DNA from: Bacteroidales bacterium
Lineage (GTDB): Bacteria > Bacteroidota > Bacteroidia > Bacteroidales > F082
Direction of reading: 5' to 3'
Length of the DNA: 64,000 nucleotides
NCBI GenBank assembly: GCA_900769945.1
Contig: CAAGIO010000010.1
Location: 1-64,000, forward strand
Shown: positions 16,788 through 25,481 of the stretch, one piece after another
Layout: every line of letters begins with the position of its first letter
How positions within the stretch are numbered: the first letter of the stretch is position 1
Position numbers and translations under genes: made by a program
Notes under the pieces: model-generated
The model's database searches: none
What the model was told of the DNA's origin: nothing
What the model saw: the letters and a program-made list of their open reading frames with translations, nothing else

Positions 16788-16984
16788 TTTCCCCTCATTC
16801 TTTTTGCTGATAGTCTCAAAATCTTTAATAGTCCACATGCAACAGAAGCACCTTGCTTTCAGTTGGAGCAGAAGATGCAAATTTACCCTTATGGTAAACG
16901 GAGTTTATTTCTGCTGATGTTATGAAGTATATGATACCACGATCTGTTGCTCAGGCGTGGGGTTGTCCATTAAATTTTCATTTC
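16788..16984. other. Right part of the gap between XRE and DUF4296 genes
   Basis: No gene of normal size. It contains a 16-codon minus-strand frame (16920-16970, beginning MDNPTPEQQ) that echoes the last codons of the DUF4296 gene (DNPAP), probably a remnant of a longer 3' end or a duplication. Confidence 0.4.
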
Positions 16985-17350
16985 TCAAGGTGCGGGGTTG
17001 TCGATGGCGTCCTTCATCAAAGAGATCCTGTTAATAACGGAGTCGAGGACACGCTCCATCGTTGCCGGTTTTGATTCAAAATAATATCTCACGTTATCAA
17101 TAAAAATAGAGTCGGTGATGCCGTGATGAGAGAAGAGGCTGTCGTAGCCCACCTCTTTGAGGTAGAGAGACTTCTGTCCGGAGCTTCTCTTGTAGCCTAT
17201 CACCCCTTCCATAAGCTGCACATCGGTCATGACGTCAATCATCACAGGTTCGGGCAGCAGCACTGCAGGCATTGTCGTCTCCTGTTTGTCTTGGCAACTT
17301 GACAGTGACAGCAATGCCAGCAGCAGAAAAGAAAAACCTTTAACTTTCAT
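16985..17350 (-). CDS. DUF4296 lipoprotein
   Basis: 121 aa. Signal peptide MKVKGFSFLLLALLSLSSC with lipobox Cys at about residue 19, then the DUF4296 pattern 'PEPVMIDVMTDVQLMEG' and a helical C-terminus. Function unknown; the family is restricted to Bacteroidetes. It lies 6 bases downstream of recQ and is presumably co-transcribed. The C-terminus (DNPAP) is echoed just downstream. Confidence 0.85.
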   Translation of the reverse strand: MKVKGFSFLLLALLSLSSCQDKQETTMPAVLLPEPVMIDVMTDVQLMEGVIGYKRSSGQKSLYLKEVGYDSLFSHHGITDSIFIDNVRYYFESKPATMERVLDSVINRISLMKDAIDNPAP

Positions 17351-17356
17351 TATGAA

Positions 17357-19561
17357 TCAGTTACCAACTTCTGACAAGAACTGAATCCTCATCAGTCGAA
17401 CTTCTTCCTCTTCATATTCATTCTCACCGAGAGTCTTCATAGCTGTTTCAATATCATCTGATTCAGCTTCTCTGAAGTATTCGATGATATCCTCTTGATG
17501 ATATTCGTCAATATTGTCGCGGGTATAATATCTGATATCGAGGCGGGTGCCGCTTGCCACGATGCTTTCAATCTCGGTCAGGAGCTCATCGAACTCAAGG
17601 TTCTTAGCGTAAGCAATATCTTCGAGAGGTATTTCCTTATCGATATTCTGTATAATACTGATTTTCAATGCAGATTTATTGACCACTGACTTCACGACCA
17701 TGTCGTTAGGGCGAGTAATCTCGTTTTCCTCCACATATTCTTTAATAAGGCTTATGAACGGCTGACCATATTTGAGGGCTTTACCTTCGCCCACGCCAGA
17801 GATCTGTTTCAGTTCCTCTATAGTGATAGGGTATTGTATTGCCATATCTTCGAGTGATGGGTCTTGGAAGATGACGAAAGGCGGCAGGTCGAGTTTCTTC
17901 GCCATGGTCTTGCGAAGGTCTTTCAGCATAGAGAACAAGGTCTTATCTGTGCCGGAGTCTTTTGACATGGCTACTCTTTCCTCATCATAATCGTCATCAT
18001 CGCCCTTATCGTAGTTATGGTCCATGGCCACCATAATTGGGTAAGGATCTTTGACGAAGGCTTCACCTTCTTTAGACACTTTCAGTATTCCGTAGTTATC
18101 TATATCTTTATTAAGGAGTTTGTTAACGACGGCTTGTCGCAGAATAGAGATCCAGTATTTCTCATCATGGTCGTCGCCGGCTCCGAAATACTCGTTAGTG
18201 TCGTGTTTAGCGGTTTTGATGTCGCCTGTCTCTTTACCTGAGAGGAGTTCGGCGATATGTTTTGTCTTGAATAGTTGTTTGGTGGCGAGCACGGCTTCGA
18301 TAGCGAGTTTCACATCATCTTGGCCGTCGAAGCGCACTTTCGGGTTGAGGCAGTTATCGCATGCGCCGCAGTTCTCCTTATTATATTCTTCACCGAAATA
18401 ATGGAGCAGCAGTTTATGGCGGCACACTGGGGACTCGGCGTAGGTGACGGTCTCGTTCAGGAGTTCGCGGGCAATCTCTTGTTCCGACACGTTCTTACCT
18501 TTGTTAAACTTCTCAAGTTTATGGATATCCTCATAGTCGTAGAACGCGATGCAGTTGCCTTCGCCGCCGTCGCGGCCGGCCCTTCCCGTCTCTTGGTAAT
18601 AACCTTCGAGGCTCTTAGGGATATCGTGATGTATCACGAAGCGGACATCGGGCTTGTCAATACCCATGCCGAAGGCTATTGTTGCGACGATGACATCCAC
18701 CTCTTCCATCAGGAACTTGTCTTGGTTCTCACGGCGTGTCTGGGTGTCAAGACCTGCGTGATAAGGCAGAGCCTTGATGCCGTTCACCTGCAGTGTCTCT
18801 GCGAGCTCCTCCACCTTCTTCCTGCTCAGGCAATAGACGATGCCCGACTTTCCGGGGTTGCTCTTTATATATTTAATAATGTCTTTAACGACATCTTTAG
18901 TCTTAGGCCTTACTTCATAATATAGGTTCGGGCGGTCGAATGACGACTTAAAGACCTTCGCGTCGGTGATATCGAGGTTCTTCATTATATCCAGCTGCAC
19001 CTTCATTGTGGCGGTTGCAGTGAGGGCTATCACTGGCAGCTTAGGGTTGATAGCGTTAATAATAGGGCGGAGCCTGCGATATTCCGGGCGGAAGTCATGG
19101 CCCCATTCCGAGATGCAGTGCGCCTCGTCTATGGCGAAAAATGAGATATCAAGGCCTCTGAGGAACTCTAACGTGTCTTCTTTTGTCAGCGATTCGGGAG
19201 CGACATACAGCAGCTTCGTCTTCTTCGCTAACAAATCCTCCTTCACCTGCTGCAACTCGGCCTTCGACAGAGATGAGTTCATGACATGGGCGATGCCCGA
19301 ATCAGTGCCGAAGTTGCGAAGCATATCCACCTGGTTCTTCATCAGGGCGATAAGCGGCGACACCACTATCGTTGTGCCACTACTGATAAGCGCAGGCAAC
19401 TGATAGCATAACGACTTTCCTCCACCCGTGGGCATCAGCACAAATGTGTTCTGACCAGCGAGAATACTCTTTATTATCTCCTTCTGATTCCCTTTAAACT
19501 GGTCAAATCCAAAAACATTCTTTAATAAATCATATAAACTTTTTTCATCAACTTTAGCCAT
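17357..19561 (-). CDS. recQ: ATP-dependent DNA helicase RecQ
   Basis: 734 aa. A 3'-5' helicase of recombination and repair. Walker A 'MPTGGGKSLCYQLPA', DEAH box 'FAIDEAHCISEWGHDFRPEY', motif VI region 'YYQETGRAGRDG', a zinc-binding Cys cluster around residues 373-400 (CRHKLLLHYFGEE ... CGACDNC), an RQC winged helix and an HRDC domain (residues ~535-615). The tail beyond HRDC, about 110 aa, is longer than in E. coli RecQ, as in many Bacteroidetes. DUF4296 follows. Confidence 0.97.
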   Translation of the reverse strand: MAKVDEKSLYDLLKNVFGFDQFKGNQKEIIKSILAGQNTFVLMPTGGGKSLCYQLPALISSGTTIVVSPLIALMKNQVDMLRNFGTDSGIAHVMNSSLSKAELQQVKEDLLAKKTKLLYVAPESLTKEDTLEFLRGLDISFFAIDEAHCISEWGHDFRPEYRRLRPIINAINPKLPVIALTATATMKVQLDIMKNLDITDAKVFKSSFDRPNLYYEVRPKTKDVVKDIIKYIKSNPGKSGIVYCLSRKKVEELAETLQVNGIKALPYHAGLDTQTRRENQDKFLMEEVDVIVATIAFGMGIDKPDVRFVIHHDIPKSLEGYYQETGRAGRDGGEGNCIAFYDYEDIHKLEKFNKGKNVSEQEIARELLNETVTYAESPVCRHKLLLHYFGEEYNKENCGACDNCLNPKVRFDGQDDVKLAIEAVLATKQLFKTKHIAELLSGKETGDIKTAKHDTNEYFGAGDDHDEKYWISILRQAVVNKLLNKDIDNYGILKVSKEGEAFVKDPYPIMVAMDHNYDKGDDDDYDEERVAMSKDSGTDKTLFSMLKDLRKTMAKKLDLPPFVIFQDPSLEDMAIQYPITIEELKQISGVGEGKALKYGQPFISLIKEYVEENEITRPNDMVVKSVVNKSALKISIIQNIDKEIPLEDIAYAKNLEFDELLTEIESIVASGTRLDIRYYTRDNIDEYHQEDIIEYFREAESDDIETAMKTLGENEYEEEEVRLMRIQFLSEVGN

Positions 19562-19584
19562 AGTGACTACATTAAATTTTTCAT

Positions 19585-19592
19585 TATATTTG
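19585..19592 (+). promoter_or_regulatory. Candidate kdsD promoter -7 element
   Basis: TATATTTG about 96 bases before the kdsD ATG. No TTG at the right distance, so only a candidate. Confidence 0.3.
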
Positions 19593-19688
19593 CATCGTTT
19601 TAAACGAACAGATTTCTCTTCGTATTAAATACAAATTTATATCAATTTATTGAATCGTAACAAGTTTTTTTTGAAAAAAATTAAGCAA

Positions 19689-20645
19689 ATGGAAAATATT
19701 AGGGACATAGCGATACAAGTTATTGATAATGAAGCAAATTCAATCCTTGGGCTAAAGCATTTGCTTACTGAAGACTTCACAAAAGTTGTGGAGTTGATAT
19801 ATAATTCCAAGGGTAATGTCATTGTTTCTGGCATTGGGAAGAGTGCGAACATAGGTCAGAAAATCGTTGCGACGCTCAATTCCACGGGCACCACCGCGGT
19901 GTTCATGCATGCTGCGGACGCCATTCACGGGGATCTTGGGATAATTCGCGATGACGATGTGGTGGTGATAATCTCAAAAAGCGGGGAGACGCCGGAGATA
20001 AAAGTCCTTATACCGTTAATAAAAATAAGGAAGAACAAGCTCATCGCCATTGTTGGCAACCGCAACTCTTATCTTGCCACGCAGGCCGACTACGTTCTTG
20101 ACACCACGGTGCCGTGCGAGGCGTGTCCTAACAACCTTGCGCCCACGAGCAGCACCACGGCGCAACTCGTCATGGGCGATGCGATGGCGGTGGCACTGCT
20201 GAAGATGCGCGGATTCACTGCCCAAGACTTCGCGAAGTTCCACCCCGGAGGCGCACTCGGAAAACGCCTCTACCTCACCGTCGGCGACCTCTATGTCAAA
20301 AACGGACTCCCCAAAGTGCAGCCCGACGACATCATGACACAGGCCATCATCGAGATTTCACAGAAGATGCTTGGAGCCACCGCCGTGATAGAGAACGACA
20401 GGCTCGTCGGCATTGTCACCGACGGCGACCTACGCAGAATGCTGATGAAACACCCTAATATTGAGAGTGTACATGTAAAAGACATCATGACAAACAACCC
20501 CACCACGGTGGATAAAGGCACTCTCGCCGCCGACGCACTAAACATCATGCAGCACAGGAAGATTTCCGTTCTGCCCGTGATGGAGGACGACAAATATATT
20601 GGAATGATTCATATTCACGACATCATCAAGGAGGGGATAATTTAA
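19689..20645 (+). CDS. kdsD: D-arabinose 5-phosphate isomerase (KdsD/KpsF family)
   Basis: 318 aa. It converts ribulose 5-phosphate to arabinose 5-phosphate, the first step to Kdo. An N-terminal SIS domain (GNVIVSGIGKSANIGQKI, TTAVFMHAADAIHGDLG, ISKSGETPEI) is followed by two CBS domains (residues ~205-318). I take the ATG at 19689; the TTG at 19650 adds a Lys-rich stretch without homology. lptB starts one base after its stop, so both LPS genes are co-transcribed. Confidence 0.93.
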   Translation: MENIRDIAIQVIDNEANSILGLKHLLTEDFTKVVELIYNSKGNVIVSGIGKSANIGQKIVATLNSTGTTAVFMHAADAIHGDLGIIRDDDVVVIISKSGETPEIKVLIPLIKIRKNKLIAIVGNRNSYLATQADYVLDTTVPCEACPNNLAPTSSTTAQLVMGDAMAVALLKMRGFTAQDFAKFHPGGALGKRLYLTVGDLYVKNGLPKVQPDDIMTQAIIEISQKMLGATAVIENDRLVGIVTDGDLRRMLMKHPNIESVHVKDIMTNNPTTVDKGTLAADALNIMQHRKISVLPVMEDDKYIGMIHIHDIIKEGII

Positions 20646-20646
20646 G

Positions 20647-21384
20647 ATGCTACTAAGGACAGACACATTAATAAAAAGGTATAAACAGCGCACCGTTGTC
20701 AAAGGCGTCAGCCTTGAGGTGAGCCAAGGCGAGATTGTGGGACTTCTCGGTCCCAACGGAGCCGGAAAGACCACCACATTCTACATGATTGTCGGACTGA
20801 TAAAGCCTTTTTCCGGGCATGTCTTCTTAGACAACGTTGACATCACGAAATACCCGATGTACAAGAGGGCGCAACTTGGAATAGGTTATCTTGCTCAAGA
20901 GGCCTCCGTCTTCCGGCAGATGTCGGTCGAAGACAACATCTATTCCGTGATGCAGTTCAAGGAAGGCATGACGAAGGCACAGAGGCAGGATAAGCTCGAG
21001 TCGCTGCTCGATGAGTTCGGGCTGCAGCACATCAGGAAGAGCAAGGGCATACAGCTCTCCGGAGGCGAACGCCGTCGCTGCGAGATAGCACGCGCATTGG
21101 CCATCGACCCTAAATTCATCCTTCTTGACGAGCCTTTCGCCGGCGTTGACCCTATTGCAGTGGAAGACATACAGAAAGTGGTAGCGAAACTCAAGACAAA
21201 AAACATAGGCGTCCTAATCACAGACCATAACGCTAACGAGACTCTGTCAATAACCGACAGGGCTTACCTCGTGTTCGAAGGCACACTGCTGAAAGCCGGC
21301 ACACCGGAGGAGCTCGCCAACGACCCAGTGGTAAGAAGCCATTATCTCGGCTCTAACTTCGAGTTAAGGAAGAAGGATTTCTAA
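20647..21384 (+). CDS. lptB: LPS export ABC transporter ATPase LptB
   Basis: 245 aa. The ATPase that powers LPS extraction from the inner membrane together with LptF/LptG. Walker A 'LLGPNGAGKTTTFYMIVG', ABC signature 'LSGGERRRCEIARAL', Walker B 'FILLDEPFAGVDP', His switch 'ITDHN'. The GERRR form of the signature is characteristic of LptB. Convergent with the M16 peptidase gene, with a 1-base gap. Confidence 0.95.
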   Translation: MLLRTDTLIKRYKQRTVVKGVSLEVSQGEIVGLLGPNGAGKTTTFYMIVGLIKPFSGHVFLDNVDITKYPMYKRAQLGIGYLAQEASVFRQMSVEDNIYSVMQFKEGMTKAQRQDKLESLLDEFGLQHIRKSKGIQLSGGERRRCEIARALAIDPKFILLDEPFAGVDPIAVEDIQKVVAKLKTKNIGVLITDHNANETLSITDRAYLVFEGTLLKAGTPEELANDPVVRSHYLGSNFELRKKDF

Positions 21385-21385
21385 C

Positions 21386-22627
21386 CTACTCCATACCATT
21401 GAATATCAACATATTGATATTATCTTCGCAGTATATCTCGTTGGCAACATCCATAAGCTCGTCTGACGTGATGCTCTGTAACTTCGTTATCGTCTCCGAC
21501 AGCGTCTCAATATGTTCCTCGTAAAACGCGGACCTTGTAATACCAAGAAGCTCATTCATTCCCGACTCATTGCTTAACGCCACTTGTCCGATAAGTTGTT
21601 TTTTAGCATTTGACAGCTGCAAGGTGCCGAGCCTTTGTGTCTTAAGTTTGTCGAGTTCCTTAAACACCAGTTCAATGGCGCGTTCACGCGAATGTGGGTC
21701 AACGCCCATATACACAGCGAAGTTTCCCGTATCGGAATACGCATTGTATTGTGATTCAATGGTGTAAGCGAAGCCATATTTTTCCCGGATATTAAGGTTA
21801 AGGCGTGTGTTCATGCCCGGTCCTCCAAGGATATTGTTCAGAAGAATCATCTTCAGCTTCCTATCGTCATTATAATGATAGGCGAGTCCACCGATTATCA
21901 CATGAGTAAGATGGCTTTTTCGTTCCTCCTCCTTTGTCACGGACGTATTAGGTTTGAAGGGCACTCTGTTATAAGGCAGTGCAGAGCCTTGATAATCACT
22001 GAAGTATTTCTTTGCAAGGTTATAAAAATCCTCAAAGGAGATATCACCAATGCAGGCGAGCACCATTCTATCAGGAGAATAATGGTTTCTCTGGAATCCC
22101 ATGATATCGTTACGGGAGTAATGTTCCACGAGGTCGATGGTACCCAAGATGTTACGTCCGAGTTGATGTCCTCTATATATGATGTTCTCGAACTCATCGA
22201 AGATCTCGTCAGATGGGGTGTCGCGGTAGGAGTTTATCTCATCGAGAATCACTTCTTTCTCTTTCTCCATCTCATTTTCAGGGAAGATGCTGTTGAACAT
22301 CACGTCAGCGAAGAGGTCCATAGCCTTGCTTATATGTTCTTTGAGGAAAGAGGCGTGGACACATGTCTCCTCCTTGGTAGTGAATGCGTTAAGGTCGCCG
22401 CCAACGTTTTCCAGACAGCTGAGGATATGATACGCCTTACGATGTTTCGTCCCTTTAAAGATAAGGTGCTCGATAAAATGGGCGAGACCATTCTCGTCCT
22501 CAAGCTCATCACGCATCCCCACGTTCACCATGAGAGCTATATGTGACAATTCACCAGCCCTACGCCGGTGAATTATCTTCATTCCATTAACTAATACTGA
22601 TTGTGAGATTATTTCCTCTTTCGACAT
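21386..22627 (-). CDS. M16-family zinc metallopeptidase
   Basis: 413 aa. The inverted zinc motif HxxEH is present (AHFIEHLIFKGTKHR), with the distal Glu in 'EKEVILDEINSYRD'. Two M16 halves: the catalytic N-terminal domain and a C-terminal domain (from about residue 170, 'MVLACIGDISFEDF'). This is the size of the short processing-peptidase-like bacterial members (PqqL/YmxG type). No signal peptide, so cytoplasmic. It follows the lipoprotein gene by 3 bases. The substrate is unknown. Confidence 0.92.
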   Translation of the reverse strand: MSKEEIISQSVLVNGMKIIHRRRAGELSHIALMVNVGMRDELEDENGLAHFIEHLIFKGTKHRKAYHILSCLENVGGDLNAFTTKEETCVHASFLKEHISKAMDLFADVMFNSIFPENEMEKEKEVILDEINSYRDTPSDEIFDEFENIIYRGHQLGRNILGTIDLVEHYSRNDIMGFQRNHYSPDRMVLACIGDISFEDFYNLAKKYFSDYQGSALPYNRVPFKPNTSVTKEEERKSHLTHVIIGGLAYHYNDDRKLKMILLNNILGGPGMNTRLNLNIREKYGFAYTIESQYNAYSDTGNFAVYMGVDPHSRERAIELVFKELDKLKTQRLGTLQLSNAKKQLIGQVALSNESGMNELLGITRSAFYEEHIETLSETITKLQSITSDELMDVANEIYCEDNINMLIFNGME

Positions 22628-22630
22628 ATC

Positions 22631-23359
22631 CTATCTCGCATTATTCCAGAAAGAGTCAGACGACCCCTTGTCCACACTCATCTTTTCCAAATCTTTCTTT
22701 CCCAACCAGTTATCGTTCTCGGCAAGTCCGTCAAGATCACCGATGACGCGATAAGTGTTCTTAGGATAAATTGTTGTATCACCGAGGTTCTCATTCATAA
22801 GGACGGCTATTTTAAAGTCCTTTATTCCTTTATCTGTATAGGTCCCGCTTAAAATCATCGTTTGTTTGACAAAGAACCCGTGCGGTGTTCCTTCCATGGA
22901 GAAGAAATAGCTGAAGTTGTTGCCATTTCCAGTCATATACATATTAGGTATTGTCTCCTCGTACCAGTCGCCCGACTCACCCATCTCAGGATCCCACTGC
23001 TTTGAATAATACCTCATGCTCTTATTTGCGGTATATTCGAAAGCCATATATTTGTCGGAGAAGAACACCGTTGAGTCTTCGACGTTATAGCCCGGATCGT
23101 ATGAAGCACAGAGCAGGGCATGAGGCTTTGAGACATAACCATTGTTAAGTTTCACAGGGTTATCCCCTTCGTAAATGTTCATCACCAGCGAAATCTCGTC
23201 TCTTAACTCGTCAGGCAGCGATGAGGAAGGGATAGAGCTCACCACATACTGCGACTCCTCCTGCTCATCATTATTATTTTTATTTCCACATGAAGCCATC
23301 AAAAAGACGACCGACAACGACAGCAAACTGACAATCAATGATTTTGCAAATTTTTTCAT
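22631..23359 (-). CDS. Hypothetical lipoprotein
   Basis: 242 aa, family not recognised. Signal peptide with lipobox (LSVVFLMASC), an Asn/Glu-rich linker (GNKNNNDEQEE), then a soluble domain with many aromatics (YMAFEYTANKSMRYYSKQWDP) and a short acidic-basic tail. Likely faces the periplasm. Three bases upstream of the M16 peptidase gene, so one operon. It has its own promoter signal at 23382-23389. Confidence 0.75.
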   Translation of the reverse strand: MKKFAKSLIVSLLSLSVVFLMASCGNKNNNDEQEESQYVVSSIPSSSLPDELRDEISLVMNIYEGDNPVKLNNGYVSKPHALLCASYDPGYNVEDSTVFFSDKYMAFEYTANKSMRYYSKQWDPEMGESGDWYEETIPNMYMTGNGNNFSYFFSMEGTPHGFFVKQTMILSGTYTDKGIKDFKIAVLMNENLGDTTIYPKNTYRVIGDLDGLAENDNWLGKKDLEKMSVDKGSSDSFWNNAR

Positions 23360-23381
23360 ATTTTTTCTTCTTTTCGAGGTG

Positions 23382-23389
23382 CAAAATTA
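23382..23389 (-). promoter_or_regulatory. Promoter -7 element for lipoprotein/M16 operon
   Basis: TAATTTTG on the minus strand, 22 bases before the ATG at 23359. Confidence 0.4.
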
Positions 23390-23464
23390 ATCTTTTTCCG
23401 GATAGGCAGAAGAAATTTTACAATTTTTAACATAATAAAATAATCGGGGTTCAAAAACGTTTTG

Positions 23465-23472
23465 TATTTTTG
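23465..23472 (+). promoter_or_regulatory. Promoter -7 element for the outer-membrane protein/waaA pair
   Basis: TATTTTTG, 16 bases before the ATG at 23489. Confidence 0.4.
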
Positions 23473-23488
23473 CAACAAATAATAAAAT

Positions 23489-24256
23489 ATGAGGAAGAGC
23501 ATTCTACTAATAGCATTTTTCATTGTTTTACCGCTTATGGTGAAGGCGCAGAAAGACATCACGAAAGAGAAAATCTCCACATGGATGTTTCAGGTTTCAT
23601 ATTCGTACCAGTTTCCCGGCATGGACACCAAGACGTTGTATGGTGAGAACAACACCATCGGGGGAGGAGTATATTATAAGACCGACAAGAACTGGATGTT
23701 CAGTTTCAACGGCAGCTTCATATCAGGCAACAAGGTGAACCTTACGAGGCAGGAGCTTTTCGGCAGCATTCTTGACGCCAATGGTGAGATTATCACGGGT
23801 GACGGCATTTATGGCAGTTACGCCTTGTTTGAGAGGGGTGCGCATTTTCAGGGCAAGGTCGGCAAGGTGTTCCCCGTACTTTCACCGAATAAGAACTGCG
23901 GGTTTTTCGTTTCCGGAGGATTAGGATACCTTTTCAACAGGATAAGATGTGAGTTTGGTTCCTACGCCTCGCCACCGCCGGCACTCAGCGGAGACTACCG
24001 TTACGGCTACGACAGGATGCGCGGCGGATTCGCATGGTCGGCAGAAGCCGGATACCTCTTCCTCAGCAACTCACGAGTGCTGAACTTCTCGCTCTCATTC
24101 GAGATAATACAAGCCTACACAAAGCCGATGCGCGAATGGGACTTCAACCTCATGATGAAAGACACCAACAACTACATTGACCAGTACATGGGCATACGTC
24201 TCTCTATCTACATTCCTACATACCGACGCATGCCCGCCGAATACTATTATCATTGA
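23489..24256 (+). CDS. Outer-membrane beta-barrel-like protein
   Basis: 255 aa, no specific family recognised. A signal peptide (MRKSILLIAFFIVLPLMVKA, cut before QKD) and alternating aromatic/hydrophobic strands with glycine turns (WMFQVSYSYQFPG, GGGVYYKTDKNWMFSFNGSF, GYLFLSNSRVLNFSLSFEI) suggest an outer-membrane barrel; it ends in YYH, an aromatic-rich end. Its stop lies 2 bases before the waaA ATG, so it is transcribed with an LPS-core gene; the link to LPS is inference. Confidence 0.78.
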   Translation: MRKSILLIAFFIVLPLMVKAQKDITKEKISTWMFQVSYSYQFPGMDTKTLYGENNTIGGGVYYKTDKNWMFSFNGSFISGNKVNLTRQELFGSILDANGEIITGDGIYGSYALFERGAHFQGKVGKVFPVLSPNKNCGFFVSGGLGYLFNRIRCEFGSYASPPPALSGDYRYGYDRMRGGFAWSAEAGYLFLSNSRVLNFSLSFEIIQAYTKPMREWDFNLMMKDTNNYIDQYMGIRLSIYIPTYRRMPAEYYYH

Positions 24257-24258
24257 TT

Positions 24259-25479
24259 ATGCGCTTGTTATACTCTTTGGGAATACGCTGCTACAGCCTC
24301 TTCATCAAGATAGCGGCAGTCTTTGGAAACAACAAAGCAAGGCTCTGGGTAAATGGCAGGAGAAGCATCTGGGAAAGACTCTCATCACAAGACCCTGACA
24401 GCCAATGGATTTGGATGCACGTCGCCTCCCTCGGAGAATTTGAACAAGGACTCCCAATCATTGAGGCATTACGACAAAAGTACCCTAAATATAAGGTGCT
24501 CCTCACCTTCTTCTCCCCTTCCGGATACGAGATTAAGAAGAACTTCCCTCTCGCCGACATTGTGGCGTACATGCCTCAAGACACCTTGAAGAACGCAAGA
24601 AGACTTGTGGCAAACTTCAACATCAAAGCCGTCTTCTTCGTGAAATATGAGTTCTGGTTCAATTACATCAAAGTACTGAAAGACAACGATATACCTCTAT
24701 ATTACATCTCCACCCTACTGCGACCGGACCAATATTTTTTCAAGCCTTGGGGCATCTGGTTCAGGAGACAGCTCGGTAACGTGACACATTTCTTCACACA
24801 AAACAAAAAGACCGCCGAACTGCTATATAATATAGGTATCGACAACGCGAGCATTGCCGGCGACACCCGCTTCGACAGGGTCTATTCTATCGCCAAACAA
24901 GCGAAACGATTCCCTGAGATAGAGGCTTTCATCGGTGAAAGAAAATGTATCATCGCCGGAAGCAGCTGGCCGTCAGACGAGAAACTGCTTTATCACTTCG
25001 TCAACAACCTACCCGACGACTATTGCTTCATCATCGCTCCTCACGACATCTCCGACACACACGTCAAACAGATAGAATCACAACTCACAAGCTACCAGCT
25101 TTACACCAACTTAGACACAAACAGACCATCAAAAACCTTAATAATCAACACTATAGGTATTCTATCCAAAATATACAGGTACGCTCGTTTCGCTTATATC
25201 GGCGGCGGATTCTACGAGGGAATACACAACACACAAGAGGCGATAGTGTTTGACATTCCCGTTGTCTTCGGACAGAAATACCACAATTTCACGGAAGCTG
25301 TCGAGCTCGTCGCATCGGAAGGCGCATTCACAATAAACAACAAAGAGGAGCTTGAAAGAATCTTCAGCAAGCTGATGAACGACGAGGATTTCTACAATAA
25401 GGCATCACAGACATGCCACACTTACGTCTCACAAAAGGTGGGCGCGACAGAAATAATAATGAGAACAATAAAACTATAA
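24259..25479 (+). CDS. waaA: Kdo transferase WaaA (KdtA)
   Basis: 406 aa. It transfers Kdo from CMP-Kdo to lipid A precursor at the inner membrane. An N-terminal membrane anchor region (LLYSLGIRCYSLFIKIAAVFG), a Glycos_transf_N domain with 'WIWMHVASLGEFEQGLP' (catalytic Glu in GEFEQ), 'FFSPSGYEI' and 'FVKYEFWFNYI', and a GT-B C-terminal half ('AYIGGGFYEGIHNTQEA', 'VVFGQKYHNFTEA'). I use the ATG at 24259; the TTG at 24253 overlaps the preceding stop. pepA begins 2 bases later. Confidence 0.94.
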   Translation: MRLLYSLGIRCYSLFIKIAAVFGNNKARLWVNGRRSIWERLSSQDPDSQWIWMHVASLGEFEQGLPIIEALRQKYPKYKVLLTFFSPSGYEIKKNFPLADIVAYMPQDTLKNARRLVANFNIKAVFFVKYEFWFNYIKVLKDNDIPLYYISTLLRPDQYFFKPWGIWFRRQLGNVTHFFTQNKKTAELLYNIGIDNASIAGDTRFDRVYSIAKQAKRFPEIEAFIGERKCIIAGSSWPSDEKLLYHFVNNLPDDYCFIIAPHDISDTHVKQIESQLTSYQLYTNLDTNRPSKTLIINTIGILSKIYRYARFAYIGGGFYEGIHNTQEAIVFDIPVVFGQKYHNFTEAVELVASEGAFTINNKEELERIFSKLMNDEDFYNKASQTCHTYVSQKVGATEIIMRTIKL

Positions 25480-25481
25480 AT

